Part shown: positions 15,500 through 23,349 of the stretch, one piece after another | Numbering within the stretch: position 1 is the first letter of the stretch | How the letters are laid out: every line of letters starts with the position of its first letter | Source of the DNA: Methanolacinia sp964465295 | Lineage (GTDB): Archaea > Halobacteriota > Methanomicrobia > Methanomicrobiales > Methanomicrobiaceae | DNA length: 30,264 bases | Assembly: GCA_964465295.1 (NCBI GenBank) | Contig: CAYXKC010000012.1 | Span: 1-30,264 of the forward strand | Direction: 5' to 3' | Notes under the pieces: model-generated | Seen by the model: only the letters and a program-made list of their open reading frames with translations | The model's database searches: none | What the model was told of the DNA's origin: nothing | Translations under genes and position numbers: made by a program

Positions 15500-15813
15500 T
15501 GAGAGGGAGAGGACAGCCGACGGCGGCATCTAATTGCTGCTGAGGAAAGTCCCCACTCCGGCCGGAAACCCGGCCGTATGCAAATACGGGCGGCGAGAGT
15601 CGCGGCTCTGGCACAGAAACGGCACGGCCCCCGGTTTAACCAGTGATGGAGCGGTTCTCCTGAGGTGTTACTGAACCGGGGGAGGCGATGGAACGGCGAA
15701 TCCCCGGGGGAGCAAGCCAAACAGGAACATAACGGCATTTCCGGGCCGGTTCCGGGTATGGCGCGAAGCTGAATGTTGTCAAAACAAAATGGGGCTTATT
15801 ACTCCCACTCATT
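15498..15813 (+). ncRNA. rnpB: RNase P RNA (archaeal type A)
   Basis: This is the catalytic RNA that removes tRNA 5' leaders. The universally conserved segments are present: GAGGAAAGUCCCC (about 15542-15554), ACAGAAAC (about 15613-15620), AGCAAGCC followed by AAACAGG (15711-15725), and GGGGCUUAUUAC (15791-15802). P4 forms between AAGUCCCC and GGGGCUU with the conserved bulged U. P1 is UGAG-A-GGGAG (15500-15509) with CUCCC-A-CUCA (15802-15811), which fixes both ends within a few bases. Paired P12-like and P10/11-like GC-rich stems lie between. The protein partner L7Ae is encoded at 1.2-1.6 kb of this window. Its promoter is divergent from that of the tRNA-modification operon. Confidence 0.95.
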
Positions 15814-15820
15814 TAACTGT

Positions 15821-15829
15821 TTTAAATAA
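15821..15829 (+). promoter_or_regulatory. TATA box of the HTH-CBS gene
   Basis: TTTAAATAA is centred 26 bases before the ATG at 15851, and no ribosome-binding site lies between. This is the geometry of a leaderless transcript. Confidence 0.55.
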
Positions 15830-15850
15830 AATGACTTGAAATAATAATTC

Positions 15851-16405
15851 ATGCATATTCCTACACCCGGGGAGATCAGGGATAAGAGGATAAAGCTCGG
15901 GCTTACCCAGACCGGTGTTGCAAAGAGATCCGGGCTGAGCCAGTCAATGGTCGCCCGTATCGAAGCGGGGACGGTAGATCCCAGGGTCAGCACACTCGAT
16001 AAGATCGTCGGGGTTCTTCTAGATGCGGAGAGGTCGATGATAACTGCGGGAGATCTTATGCACCAGCCGGTGATCTGCATAAATTCCAAAAAGACCCTGG
16101 CGTCAACGATTGAAATCATGGAAAAGAACGGGATATCCCAGATACCTGTGATCGACGAGGGGGTCCCGGTCGGGTGCATTTCCGAATCCGCGATAATAAA
16201 TGCAATGGAGGAAGGGAGGATAAACAAAACAAAAGACCATCTGGTTTCGGATTTTATGGAGGATGGTTTTCCCACGGTTCCTCCATCGACGGATATCGAG
16301 ACGATCGTTCATATGCTCCACAACAACCATGCGGTTTTGGTTCTTGAAAAAGGAAGGGCCAGCGGGGTTATCACAAAGCATGACCTTATGTCGATGATTG
16401 TCTGA
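15851..16405 (+). CDS. HTH (XRE-type) regulator with CBS domain pair
   Basis: This 184-residue protein is typical of methanogen regulators that join an N-terminal Cro/C1-type helix-turn-helix (about residues 7-56; LGLTQTGVAKRSGLSQSMVARIEAG) to two CBS domains (about 65-120 and 127-184). CBS pairs bind adenosyl ligands such as AMP, ATP or SAM, so DNA binding may respond to energy or one-carbon state; the ligand and targets are not visible. The gene begins about 40 bases after the RNase P RNA and has its own TATA box. No Shine-Dalgarno precedes the ATG, so it is probably leaderless. It converges with tpiA, 33 bases away. Confidence 0.9.
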   Translation: MHIPTPGEIRDKRIKLGLTQTGVAKRSGLSQSMVARIEAGTVDPRVSTLDKIVGVLLDAERSMITAGDLMHQPVICINSKKTLASTIEIMEKNGISQIPVIDEGVPVGCISESAIINAMEEGRINKTKDHLVSDFMEDGFPTVPPSTDIETIVHMLHNNHAVLVLEKGRASGVITKHDLMSMIV

Positions 16406-16438
16406 AAATTTTAATATTGGGAAAACCTGTTTCAGGCT

Positions 16439-17113
16439 TTATATCTTTGAGACAAGATCCCTGAGAACAGCCAGAGGATCTTCAGCCTTCACGACACCCG
16501 ATGCGAGAAGAACCCCGTCTGCCCCGAGTTCGGCGGCTCTTTTTACGCATGAACCTGAACTGATCCCTGCGCCGGCGAGGACTTTTACATTATTATTAAC
16601 CGATTTTACAGAATCTACCGAACTCCTGATTATGCCTGGATCAGCAGTCGTGACCGAGATCCCGCTTCCGATAAGTTCAGGAGGCTCGATTGCAACATAG
16701 TCGGGTGCGAGTGCCGCCGCCGCTGCGCTTGTGCGGGTGTCGTTTGTGCATATTACTGTTTTAAGTCCGTTTCTTTTTGCGGCATCAACAGCGGCAGAGA
16801 TATCTGCAAGGGTCATTCTCCTTTCGGAATGGTTTATGAGGGTACCTTTTGCACCGGCAGCCCTGACCGCTTCGGCGAGGATATGTCCCGTATGTGCGCC
16901 GGGGGATATTGCGTCGATGTGCTGGGCGAAGACGGGAAGCCTGTGATGGTTTGACATGGGGTGGATGTCCATGAAACCCGGGCAGATTACCATCTCAACA
17001 CCGCTTTCATCAGCTACAGTCTCGGCTGCCTCTGCTATATCATGGGCTTTAAAACCGAAGCCTTCGTTGTATGTTTTAAAATTTATCATTATTACCGGTT
17101 TTATGCCAGGCAT
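16439..17113 (-). CDS. tpiA: Triosephosphate isomerase, archaeal type
   Basis: It interconverts dihydroxyacetone phosphate and glyceraldehyde 3-phosphate. At 224 residues it has the shortened archaeal form that assembles as a tetramer. Catalytic residues are visible: K13 in MINFKTY, H95 in LINHSERR and E143 in VAIEPPELIGSG. The phosphate-binding loops GAGISSG and ADGVLLASG are also present. It lies 14 bases downstream of the aMBF1 gene, with a GGAG ribosome-binding site just after the aMBF1 stop, so the two are probably co-transcribed. Confidence 0.96.
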   Translation of the reverse strand: MPGIKPVIMINFKTYNEGFGFKAHDIAEAAETVADESGVEMVICPGFMDIHPMSNHHRLPVFAQHIDAISPGAHTGHILAEAVRAAGAKGTLINHSERRMTLADISAAVDAAKRNGLKTVICTNDTRTSAAAAALAPDYVAIEPPELIGSGISVTTADPGIIRSSVDSVKSVNNNVKVLAGAGISSGSCVKRAAELGADGVLLASGVVKAEDPLAVLRDLVSKI

Positions 17114-17127
17114 CTGATCAGGCTCCG

Positions 17128-17652
17128 TTATTTTCCCTTCTTTATCTTCATCACGTCGCCGAGTGTCGGTGCAATCCCGCTCTTCTTTCCGGTTTTTATG
17201 TCAAGGTCGGCAGATTCGGTAAGCTTAATCGAAAGGGCTTCTTCTATCTTCCTTCGGACCGAATCTTCGGGTATCATTCCTTTTTCGATCTTCTTGATCA
17301 GCCCTTCCTTCTCTTTAATCTGCATGGCAAGATCCTTCTGGCTCAGGCCTTTCTCCATCCTGGCTTCGCGGATGATCTCATTGAAATCCTCGTTTATCTC
17401 GCCGTCGATCATATCGAAAACATCCCTGGATTTCTTCTTTTGTGGGGCAACCGACCTGAATCCGTGCTTTGAGGATGATGTCCCGGCCGGTCCTCTCTTT
17501 AATGCATCCATCCCGGGGCGCTCAATTTCTGTTCCAAGCCTGGCGCAATCGGAACAGACCCACATCTTTGCGCCCCCGATTTGAACCAGTATTGGCTTTC
17601 CGCGGATAATTTTTCCGCAAACCTCACATTCAGACATGTTAATCGCAAACAT
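17128..17652 (-). CDS. Archaeal multiprotein bridging factor 1 (aMBF1)
   Basis: This 174-residue protein has an N-terminal zinc ribbon (CEVCGKII at about residues 9-16 and CSDC at about 33-36), a linker rich in Lys and Ser, and a C-terminal XRE-type helix-turn-helix (about 93-150; REARMEKGLSQKDLAMQIKEKEG). This is the domain order of aMBF1, the archaeal homologue of the eukaryotic coactivator MBF1, which has been linked to the translating ribosome. The start may be the ATG at 17652, about 25 bases from a TATA-like box (17671-17680) and so leaderless, or the ATG at 17637, which gives MSECEVCG. It is divergent from pan, with promoters packed into 42 bases. Confidence 0.9.
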   Translation of the reverse strand: MFAINMSECEVCGKIIRGKPILVQIGGAKMWVCSDCARLGTEIERPGMDALKRGPAGTSSSKHGFRSVAPQKKKSRDVFDMIDGEINEDFNEIIREARMEKGLSQKDLAMQIKEKEGLIKKIEKGMIPEDSVRRKIEEALSIKLTESADLDIKTGKKSGIAPTLGDVMKIKKGK

Positions 17653-17694
17653 CTATATATTGGGCAACCCCTAAATACCTAATTGAGGAAACGG
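17653..17694. promoter_or_regulatory. Interleaved divergent promoters of aMBF1-tpiA and pan
   Basis: The plus-strand TATA box CTATATATTG (17653-17662) predicts a pan transcript start near 17684, just before the GAGG element (17685-17688). The minus-strand TATA-like AGGTATTTAG (17671-17680) predicts an aMBF1 start near 17650. Each TATA box lies inside the other promoter, so simultaneous use is probably limited. Confidence 0.5.
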
Positions 17695-18930
17695 ATGGCC
17701 GATAAAACAAGAGAAAATGATCCTGAAAAGGAGCAGGAAGTTACCAAATATCTCCTGGACAGGATTTCAGGCCTCGAAACCAGAAACCTGGAGCTTCGCG
17801 AAGAAATCAGGCAGCTCGAATCAGAGAAACGGTTCGTGGAAAACCAGAAACTGAGATATGAGCGCGAAATCCGGAAGCTTAAGGGGGAGGTCGACAAACT
17901 GAGGAGCCCTCCGCTTATTATCGGTACTGTTACCGATGTCGCCGCCGATAACAGGGTGGTGGTGCAGTCCAGTGCCGGCCCGAGGTTCATGGTCAAGGCT
18001 TCGGGATTCATAGATTCCCAGGATATTAAACCCGGCGTCCGCTGTACGCTTAACCAGCAGTCGCTAACAATAGTCGATCTTCTTCCTGCCTCTTTTGATT
18101 CACAGATATACGGCATGGAGGTTGAGGATCCGCCATCTGAAACCTATATCGACATCGGCGGTCTCGATGAACAGATAAATGAGATAAGGGAGGCGATCGA
18201 ACTTCCGCTCAAGAAGCCCGAGGTATTTGAGAAGATCGGAATATCCCCGCCAAAGGGAGTTCTGCTCTTCGGTCCGCCGGGAACCGGAAAAACGCTTCTA
18301 GCAAGGGCTGTTGCCCACGAGACGAATGCCAAATTCCTGAGAGTGGTCGGCTCCGAACTTGTCCAGAAATATATTGGTGAAGGGGCGAGACTTGTCAGGG
18401 AACTATTCGAGCACGCCAAACTCAACGCTCCGTCAATAATTTTTATAGACGAGATCGACGCCATCGGTGCGCAGAGAACCGAGAGCATTACCTCCGGTGA
18501 TCGCGAGGTGCAGAGGACGCTGATGCAGCTTCTGGCGGATCTTGACGGGTTCGACAACCGTGGGGATGTCAAGATAATCGGTGCAACCAACAGGATAGAT
18601 ATTCTTGATCCCGCCCTTCTCAGGCCCGGACGTTTCGACAGGATGATCGAGATCCCCCTGCCCGATTCTGAAGGCCGCCTTGCGATCCTAAGGATCCATA
18701 CAGTCCGTATGAATCTTCACAAAGATGTCGATTTAAGTGAGGTTTCAGCGCTTACTGAGGGGAAGAACGGTTCCGACCTCCGTGCAATATGCACCGAAGC
18801 CGGGATGTTTGCGATCAGGATGGAGAAGGATAGCGTGGACATGAACGATTTTATAAAGGCAATAGACAAGGTCAGACATGATCTTAAACACGGACTCCCC
18901 GACCTATCGGACGGAGCGATGTTTGCCTGA
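17695..18930 (+). CDS. pan: Proteasome-activating nucleotidase, first copy
   Basis: This is a 411-residue AAA ATPase that unfolds substrates and feeds them to the 20S proteasome as a hexamer. Order: coiled coil (about residues 10-70), OB domain (about 72-140), AAA module with Walker A GPPGTGKT (193-200), pore loop KYIG (225-228), Walker B IIFIDEID (248-255), sensor 1 GATN (296-299) and Arg fingers LLRPGRFDR (308-316). The C-terminus MFA is a variant of the proteasome-docking HbYX motif, with Phe for Tyr. An in-frame TTG at 17683 exists, but the ATG at 17695 follows TTGAGGAAACGG and is preferred. A second pan copy converges on it 0.45 kb away. Confidence 0.95.
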   Translation: MADKTRENDPEKEQEVTKYLLDRISGLETRNLELREEIRQLESEKRFVENQKLRYEREIRKLKGEVDKLRSPPLIIGTVTDVAADNRVVVQSSAGPRFMVKASGFIDSQDIKPGVRCTLNQQSLTIVDLLPASFDSQIYGMEVEDPPSETYIDIGGLDEQINEIREAIELPLKKPEVFEKIGISPPKGVLLFGPPGTGKTLLARAVAHETNAKFLRVVGSELVQKYIGEGARLVRELFEHAKLNAPSIIFIDEIDAIGAQRTESITSGDREVQRTLMQLLADLDGFDNRGDVKIIGATNRIDILDPALLRPGRFDRMIEIPLPDSEGRLAILRIHTVRMNLHKDVDLSEVSALTEGKNGSDLRAICTEAGMFAIRMEKDSVDMNDFIKAIDKVRHDLKHGLPDLSDGAMFA

Positions 18931-18937
18931 AATTTTT

Positions 18938-19381
18938 TTATTCCTCTTCTTTTTCGTATTCCGCGCACCAGACTTCAAGGACGTAATCCGATGACCCGAT
19001 AAAATCAGGGTAGTCTTCCTTTGATGAGTGAGGGTTTATCCAGAGCTCGTCAAGGATGGTACCATCTTTAATTGATATTAACTTAGAGCAGTTCCATGTC
19101 TCCTTCATCTTGTTGCTTCGCTGGTAGACGTCTGTGGCAAAATCTCTTGTACAGTAGAGTCCGGGAGAGATCTCAAGAAAAAGATCCGCAACATACCTGC
19201 GGATGTACCAGTTCAGTTCCGAAATGAGGGATAGTGCACCGCCTAATGTCGAGTTCTGGATGATAACTCCACATTCTCTCTTTTCAGGGCGGTAAAAACG
19301 AAGTATCTCCCTGCTGGTTTCCGATTCAAGAAGCGTCCTGTAAAGGTCGATATCTTCTTTCTGGATCAGCAGCAGGTTCAT
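18938..19381 (-). CDS. Small uncharacterised protein encoded directly after the second pan
   Basis: This is a 147-residue soluble protein with no signal peptide or membrane segment. It begins MNLLLIQKEDIDLYRTLLES and ends in an acidic tail (EYEKEEE). Cys and Trp residues are scattered, with no CxxC pair. It is encoded 2 bases after the second pan stop and must be co-transcribed with it. I recall small DUF5804-type proteins beside pan genes in haloarchaea and suspect a relation, but cannot confirm it here. Its location suggests a cofactor or adaptor of the PAN-proteasome; no catalytic motif supports a specific function. The plus-strand T-run that ends the first pan gene lies inside its 3' end. 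Confidence 0.8.
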   Translation of the reverse strand: MNLLLIQKEDIDLYRTLLESETSREILRFYRPEKRECGVIIQNSTLGGALSLISELNWYIRRYVADLFLEISPGLYCTRDFATDVYQRSNKMKETWNCSKLISIKDGTILDELWINPHSSKEDYPDFIGSSDYVLEVWCAEYEKEEE

Positions 19382-19383
19382 AA

Positions 19384-20559
19384 TCAGGTATACATTATAT
19401 CATCGGTCTTGGATTTATTCTTAACCTTGGATATTGCCATACTGAAATCATCCATCCTTACTTCCGTTGCATTTCTACGGACGGCAAACATTCCCGCCTC
19501 ACGGCATATGGCCTGGATCTCGGCGCCTGTTGCATTCTCTGTGATATTAACAAGCTCTTTTAGATCCACATCTCCGATATTCATGTTCTGGGTGTGGATT
19601 TTGAATATTTCGTATCTTGCATCGCTGTCGGGCGGGGAAACTTCAAGGACCCTGTCGAACCTTCCCGGCCTTAACAGGGCCGGGTCGAGCATATCGACGC
19701 GGTTGGTTGCCGCCATGATCCTTACATCCCCGCGGTTGTCGAATCCGTCCATCTCTGCAAGCAACTGCATCAGGGTACGCTGCACCTCTGCACTTCCCGA
19801 AGTTCCGTCATGAGTTCTCATACTGCCGATTGCGTCTATCTCATCTATAAAAACGATCGACGGGGCACGCTCTCTTGCGAGAAGAAAGAGATCCCTGACC
19901 ATCTGGGCGCCTTCGCCGATGAATTTGTGGACCAGTTCACTACCTGACATCCTTATGAAGGTTGCATTCGCCTGGTTTGCAACCGCCTTGGCAATGAGAG
20001 TCTTTCCGGTTCCGGGGGGTCCGAAGAGAAGAATTCCCTTCGGCGGCTCGACACCTATCCTCTGGAAGACCTCCGGTCTTGTCAGCGGGTATTCAACGGC
20101 TTCCCTGACCTCCTCGATCTCGGTTTTGAGTCCTCCAACGTGTTTGAAGGTAACATCCGGCGATTCTTCAAGCTCCATGACCCTTACTCTCGAATCGAAT
20201 GTATTTCCAACGGTTCTGATTATCTGGAGGGCATTATTTACTGCGACCTTCATCCCGGGCTTTAAAGTTCCGGCCACAGGTTCCAGTGCATTTGTTATAT
20301 ATTCCTGGTTATTGCCCTGCTGTCTCAGGTATATCTCGCCGGTATCAAGGATGTCGATGACGGTTGCAACGAACAGAGGGGGCCTTTTAAGTTGTGCATT
20401 CTCCTTTTTAAGCTGCGAATTTTCCTTCTCAAGCCTTGCAGTCTCGCGAGTGAGTATCTCAAGCTTTGCCTCCAGGTCGTGAAGCTGTTCACTTAATTCC
20501 TGTAGATTGAGCTTTGAGATATCTGTATTTTCGTGACTGTCAAAGAGGGTATCATCCAT
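19384..20559 (-). CDS. pan2: Proteasome-activating nucleotidase, second copy
   Basis: This is a 391-residue paralogue of the PAN at 17.7 kb. It has an N-terminal coiled coil (about residues 15-58), an OB domain, an AAA module with Walker A GPPGTGKT (180-187), pore loop KFIG (212-215), Walker B VFIDEID (236-242) and a canonical C-terminal HbYX motif MYT (389-391). The two proteins differ clearly in the coiled coil, linker and C-terminal helices, so this is an old duplication and not a recent one. The ATG at 20559 has no ribosome-binding site; AT-rich TATA-like sequence about 20-25 bases upstream suggests a leaderless mRNA. The next gene, 2 bases away, is a small protein of unknown function. 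Confidence 0.95.
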   Translation of the reverse strand: MDDTLFDSHENTDISKLNLQELSEQLHDLEAKLEILTRETARLEKENSQLKKENAQLKRPPLFVATVIDILDTGEIYLRQQGNNQEYITNALEPVAGTLKPGMKVAVNNALQIIRTVGNTFDSRVRVMELEESPDVTFKHVGGLKTEIEEVREAVEYPLTRPEVFQRIGVEPPKGILLFGPPGTGKTLIAKAVANQANATFIRMSGSELVHKFIGEGAQMVRDLFLLARERAPSIVFIDEIDAIGSMRTHDGTSGSAEVQRTLMQLLAEMDGFDNRGDVRIMAATNRVDMLDPALLRPGRFDRVLEVSPPDSDARYEIFKIHTQNMNIGDVDLKELVNITENATGAEIQAICREAGMFAVRRNATEVRMDDFSMAISKVKNKSKTDDIMYT

Positions 20560-20563
20560 GTTA

Positions 20564-20572
20564 CTTTATATC
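20564..20572 (+). promoter_or_regulatory. TATA box of the DUF126 gene
   Basis: CTTTATATC is centred about 27 bases upstream of the ATG at 20596, consistent with a leaderless mRNA. It lies within the short region shared with the divergent second pan gene. Confidence 0.45.
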
Positions 20573-20595
20573 TTATTTTACAACATTTATTAGGT

Positions 20596-20997
20596 ATGTC
20601 TTTTACAATTATGGCCCGGGGGATATCCGGAGGAACCGGAAGAGGCGAGATTCTGGTCAGTAGCGAGGCGATTTCATTTTTATCGGGAGTCGATCCAGAG
20701 ACAGGAGTTGTAATTGAATCCGGCCACCCGCTGGAAGGGAAGTCCATTGAGGGAAAGGTGCTCGCATTTCCATATGGCAAAGGTTCCACTGTGGGATCAT
20801 ACATCATCTATGCACTTCGCCGGAACAATAAGGCCCCGAGTGCCATTATCAACACAGAGGCGGAGACGATAATCGCCGTCGGTGCGATAATCGCTGATAT
20901 TCCCATGGTGGATATGCCCAAAAGACCGATCGAAGAGATTCCCGAAGGCTCCATTGTTACGGTAAACGGGGATTCCGGAGAGATTATTGTAGAATAA
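20596..20997 (+). CDS. DUF126 protein, small (swivel) subunit of phosphomevalonate dehydratase / aconitase X
   Basis: This 133-residue protein of the DUF126 family corresponds to the swivelling domain of aconitase X. In archaea DUF126 and the large AcnX subunit form mevalonate 5-phosphate dehydratase, the enzyme of the modified mevalonate pathway that leads to isoprenoid lipids. The characteristic N-terminus RGISGGTGRGEILVS, the GHPLEGKSIEGKVLAFPYGKGSTVGSY segment and the C-terminal GSIVTVNGDSGEI are all visible. The large subunit is not in this window. The frame is open back to 20533, but the ATG at 20596 fits both the TATA box and family length; a further ATG lies at 20611. Confidence 0.9.
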   Translation: MSFTIMARGISGGTGRGEILVSSEAISFLSGVDPETGVVIESGHPLEGKSIEGKVLAFPYGKGSTVGSYIIYALRRNNKAPSAIINTEAETIIAVGAIIADIPMVDMPKRPIEEIPEGSIVTVNGDSGEIIVE

Positions 20998-21023
20998 TAT
21001 ATCTGAAGACCTGGAAGGATAAT

Positions 21024-22148
21024 TTGTATTATCATCTTATTTTAACCGATGAGTGCAACCTGAACTGTACATATTGCCGCGGTAAGGATTATTTCTCAGA
21101 CGGAGCCGGATTTGAATCAGGCAGCAGCTTTATTCAGCTCCCGCCGTCTCCTGAATACAGCAGGGAGGAGTTGTATTCTTTCCTTAAAAAGGATGAAGCG
21201 CCGGTTGTTCTGTTCTACGGGGGAGAACCGCTGTTAAGACCGGATCTAATCATGGATTTTATGGACAATATGCCCTGGTGCGGGTTTTCATTGTACACAA
21301 ACGGACTCATGTTGCGGGATCTTTCCTGTGAGTATATCCGGAAACTGAAAACCGTCATTATCTCTATCGACGGTGATATGGAGACTACGGACGGCTACAG
21401 GGGATGCGGCGTCTATAACCGGGTTATGAACAATATCGGATATTTATACGAATCAGGTTTTTCCGGAGAGATCATCGGGAGGATTACTGTTGCGGAAAAT
21501 ACTGATATATTTAAATCGGTGACCCATCTTGCAGCAAACGGGGTGCATCCCTTCAGTTCGATTCACTGGCAGATGGACGCCAACTTCTGGTATGATTACA
21601 GCAACCGCCCGGATTTTGGCGACTGGATTGAGAGATCCTATAATCCGGGGATTTTCAGGCTTGCAGACCACTGGGTCGATATGATAAAGAGAACGGGGAA
21701 AGTCCCCCGGTGGTACCCGTTCTGCGGACTGATATACGATATCCTGACGGGTTCTGTCAGCACTCCTGTCAGGTGCGGTGCAGGTTATATGAATTATGCA
21801 GTCCAGACCGACGGGAATATCGTCCCGTGCCCGTGTATGCAGGGAATGGAGGAATATTATTGCGGGAATATCTTCGATTCGTCTCCCTCATCGCTGAAGA
21901 GAATTGAGCCGTCAGGGGACTGCTCTTCCTGTGGCATTTATGATTTCTGCGGTGGCAGGTGCCTTTATTCAAATATTATTCAACCCTGGCCTGAGGAAGG
22001 AAGAAAGCTCGTGTATGGAAGTGTTTTGAACCTTAAATCTGCCATGGAATCAATAATACCCGAAATCCGTAAAATGATGGCTCAGGGATCAGTATCGGCT
22101 GACGATTTCCGTATTGATAAATATAACGGGTGCGAGATAATTCCTTAA
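21024..22148 (+). CDS. Radical SAM/SPASM protein, AF1577-like putative peptide-modifying enzyme
   Basis: This 374-residue protein has the radical SAM cysteines C11, C15 and C18 (CNLNCTYC), the GGEP motif (66-69), and a SPASM-type C-terminus with cysteines C251, C269, C271, C280, C300, C303, C309 and C313, enough for two auxiliary clusters. The sequence fits the AF1577-like group annotated as putative peptide-modifying enzymes of methanogens and relatives; the substrate is unknown. The start is TTG at 21024, with a strong GGAAGGA ribosome-binding site and the typical MYYHLILTDECN opening. It lies 26 bases after the DUF126 gene and 10 bases before a second radical SAM gene. No obvious short precursor peptide gene is adjacent. 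Confidence 0.85.
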   Translation: MYYHLILTDECNLNCTYCRGKDYFSDGAGFESGSSFIQLPPSPEYSREELYSFLKKDEAPVVLFYGGEPLLRPDLIMDFMDNMPWCGFSLYTNGLMLRDLSCEYIRKLKTVIISIDGDMETTDGYRGCGVYNRVMNNIGYLYESGFSGEIIGRITVAENTDIFKSVTHLAANGVHPFSSIHWQMDANFWYDYSNRPDFGDWIERSYNPGIFRLADHWVDMIKRTGKVPRWYPFCGLIYDILTGSVSTPVRCGAGYMNYAVQTDGNIVPCPCMQGMEEYYCGNIFDSSPSSLKRIEPSGDCSSCGIYDFCGGRCLYSNIIQPWPEEGRKLVYGSVLNLKSAMESIIPEIRKMMAQGSVSADDFRIDKYNGCEIIP

Positions 22149-22158
22149 GATTTTATAG

Positions 22159-23268
22159 ATGATAGTCAACTGGAGGAGAATTAAATGGGCGAAAAATTCT
22201 TTTGCCGCCCTTTATTCTTCATGTGAGAGAGAGGGGATAATTCTCCGTGAAACCGACGCTTCGGAGAAGGATATAACATTATATAGCCTGAATTCGGTGG
22301 ATGCACCTCATTATATCGATGAGATAAAGAATGCAGACTGCATTACAATCGCGGGGGGGCCGCACCCTTCAGCTCTCTATAAAGAGATGGCAGATATTGC
22401 CGATTATGTCGTCGTTGGCGAAGGGGAATATGTTCTCCCGAAACTTCTTAAGTCGCTGATGAACGGATCTGACACTCGTATCCCCGGCGTAGCAACAAAG
22501 GAAGGCTTCATTCCTCCCGATAAATGCGTTCTTCTGGATTCATATCACCCGTTTACAAAGTACAAGAGCTTCATCGAGATCTCAAGGGGCTGTCCGTTCA
22601 GGTGCGGGTACTGCCAGACTCCCCGGCTCTTCGGCGGATGCATGAGGCATCGATCAATAGATGTGATTGTCAGGGCATCGAAGGCATTCAGGGATGTCAG
22701 GCTGCTGAGTCCCAATGCGCTTGCATACGGCTCGTCCGGGAGGGAATTTTGTCCAGACAAGATCGAAAAGCTGCTCTCCTCTTTCTCAAAGGATCAAAGG
22801 ATCTACTTTGGAACATTCCCAAGCGAGGTCCGTCCCGAGTTCATAACTGATGAATCACTGGATCTTATAGAGAAATACTGCGCCAATAAAAAGATACACT
22901 TCGGTGCCCAGTCGGGAAGCGACAGGGTGCTTTCCCGCCTGAATCGCGGCCATACCTGTGCCGATACAGTCCGTGCCGTTGAACTCTGCCATGAGCGGGG
23001 TTTTGTCCCGGTGGTCGATTATATTGTTGGAATTCCTTTTGAAACGGAAGAGGACCAGGAGGGGACGGTCCGCCAGATGAATTGGGTGTCTAAGTACGGT
23101 AAAATTCACGCACATTATTTCACTCCCCTTTCAGGGACACCGCTTGCAGGCACAACACCTTCACAACTGATCCCCGGGGTAAACGACCTGCTTGGAAAAC
23201 TCTCCCTGGCCGGAAAGGCGACCGGCCACTGGCATGATGCAGAATCCCGCTTCTTTAAAAAGAACTGA
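22159..23268 (+). CDS. Radical SAM protein with B12-binding-type N-terminus
   Basis: In this 369-residue protein, residues 1-125 form a Rossmann-like region (TIAGGPHP at 63-70; DYVVVGEGE at 82-90) as in B12-binding-domain radical SAM proteins of the MJ_1487/MJ_0865 kind, though no DxHxxG cobalamin motif is visible. The radical SAM cysteines are C145, C149 and C152 (GCPFRCGYC), followed by a TIM-barrel segment with HFGAQSGSDRVLSRLNRGH and YIVGIPFETEEDQ. These are methylthiotransferase-like or B12-type features. It starts 10 bases after the SPASM protein, so the two are probably one transcript. The reaction and substrate are unknown. Confidence 0.82.
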   Translation: MIVNWRRIKWAKNSFAALYSSCEREGIILRETDASEKDITLYSLNSVDAPHYIDEIKNADCITIAGGPHPSALYKEMADIADYVVVGEGEYVLPKLLKSLMNGSDTRIPGVATKEGFIPPDKCVLLDSYHPFTKYKSFIEISRGCPFRCGYCQTPRLFGGCMRHRSIDVIVRASKAFRDVRLLSPNALAYGSSGREFCPDKIEKLLSSFSKDQRIYFGTFPSEVRPEFITDESLDLIEKYCANKKIHFGAQSGSDRVLSRLNRGHTCADTVRAVELCHERGFVPVVDYIVGIPFETEEDQEGTVRQMNWVSKYGKIHAHYFTPLSGTPLAGTTPSQLIPGVNDLLGKLSLAGKATGHWHDAESRFFKKN

Positions 23269-23349
23269 AAATCCGGTGCAGAGTCCGACTCCCCTGTTAT
23301 CCAGGTTTATGATAATAAGGTTGATAAATAATCAGCCGGATTTACATCT

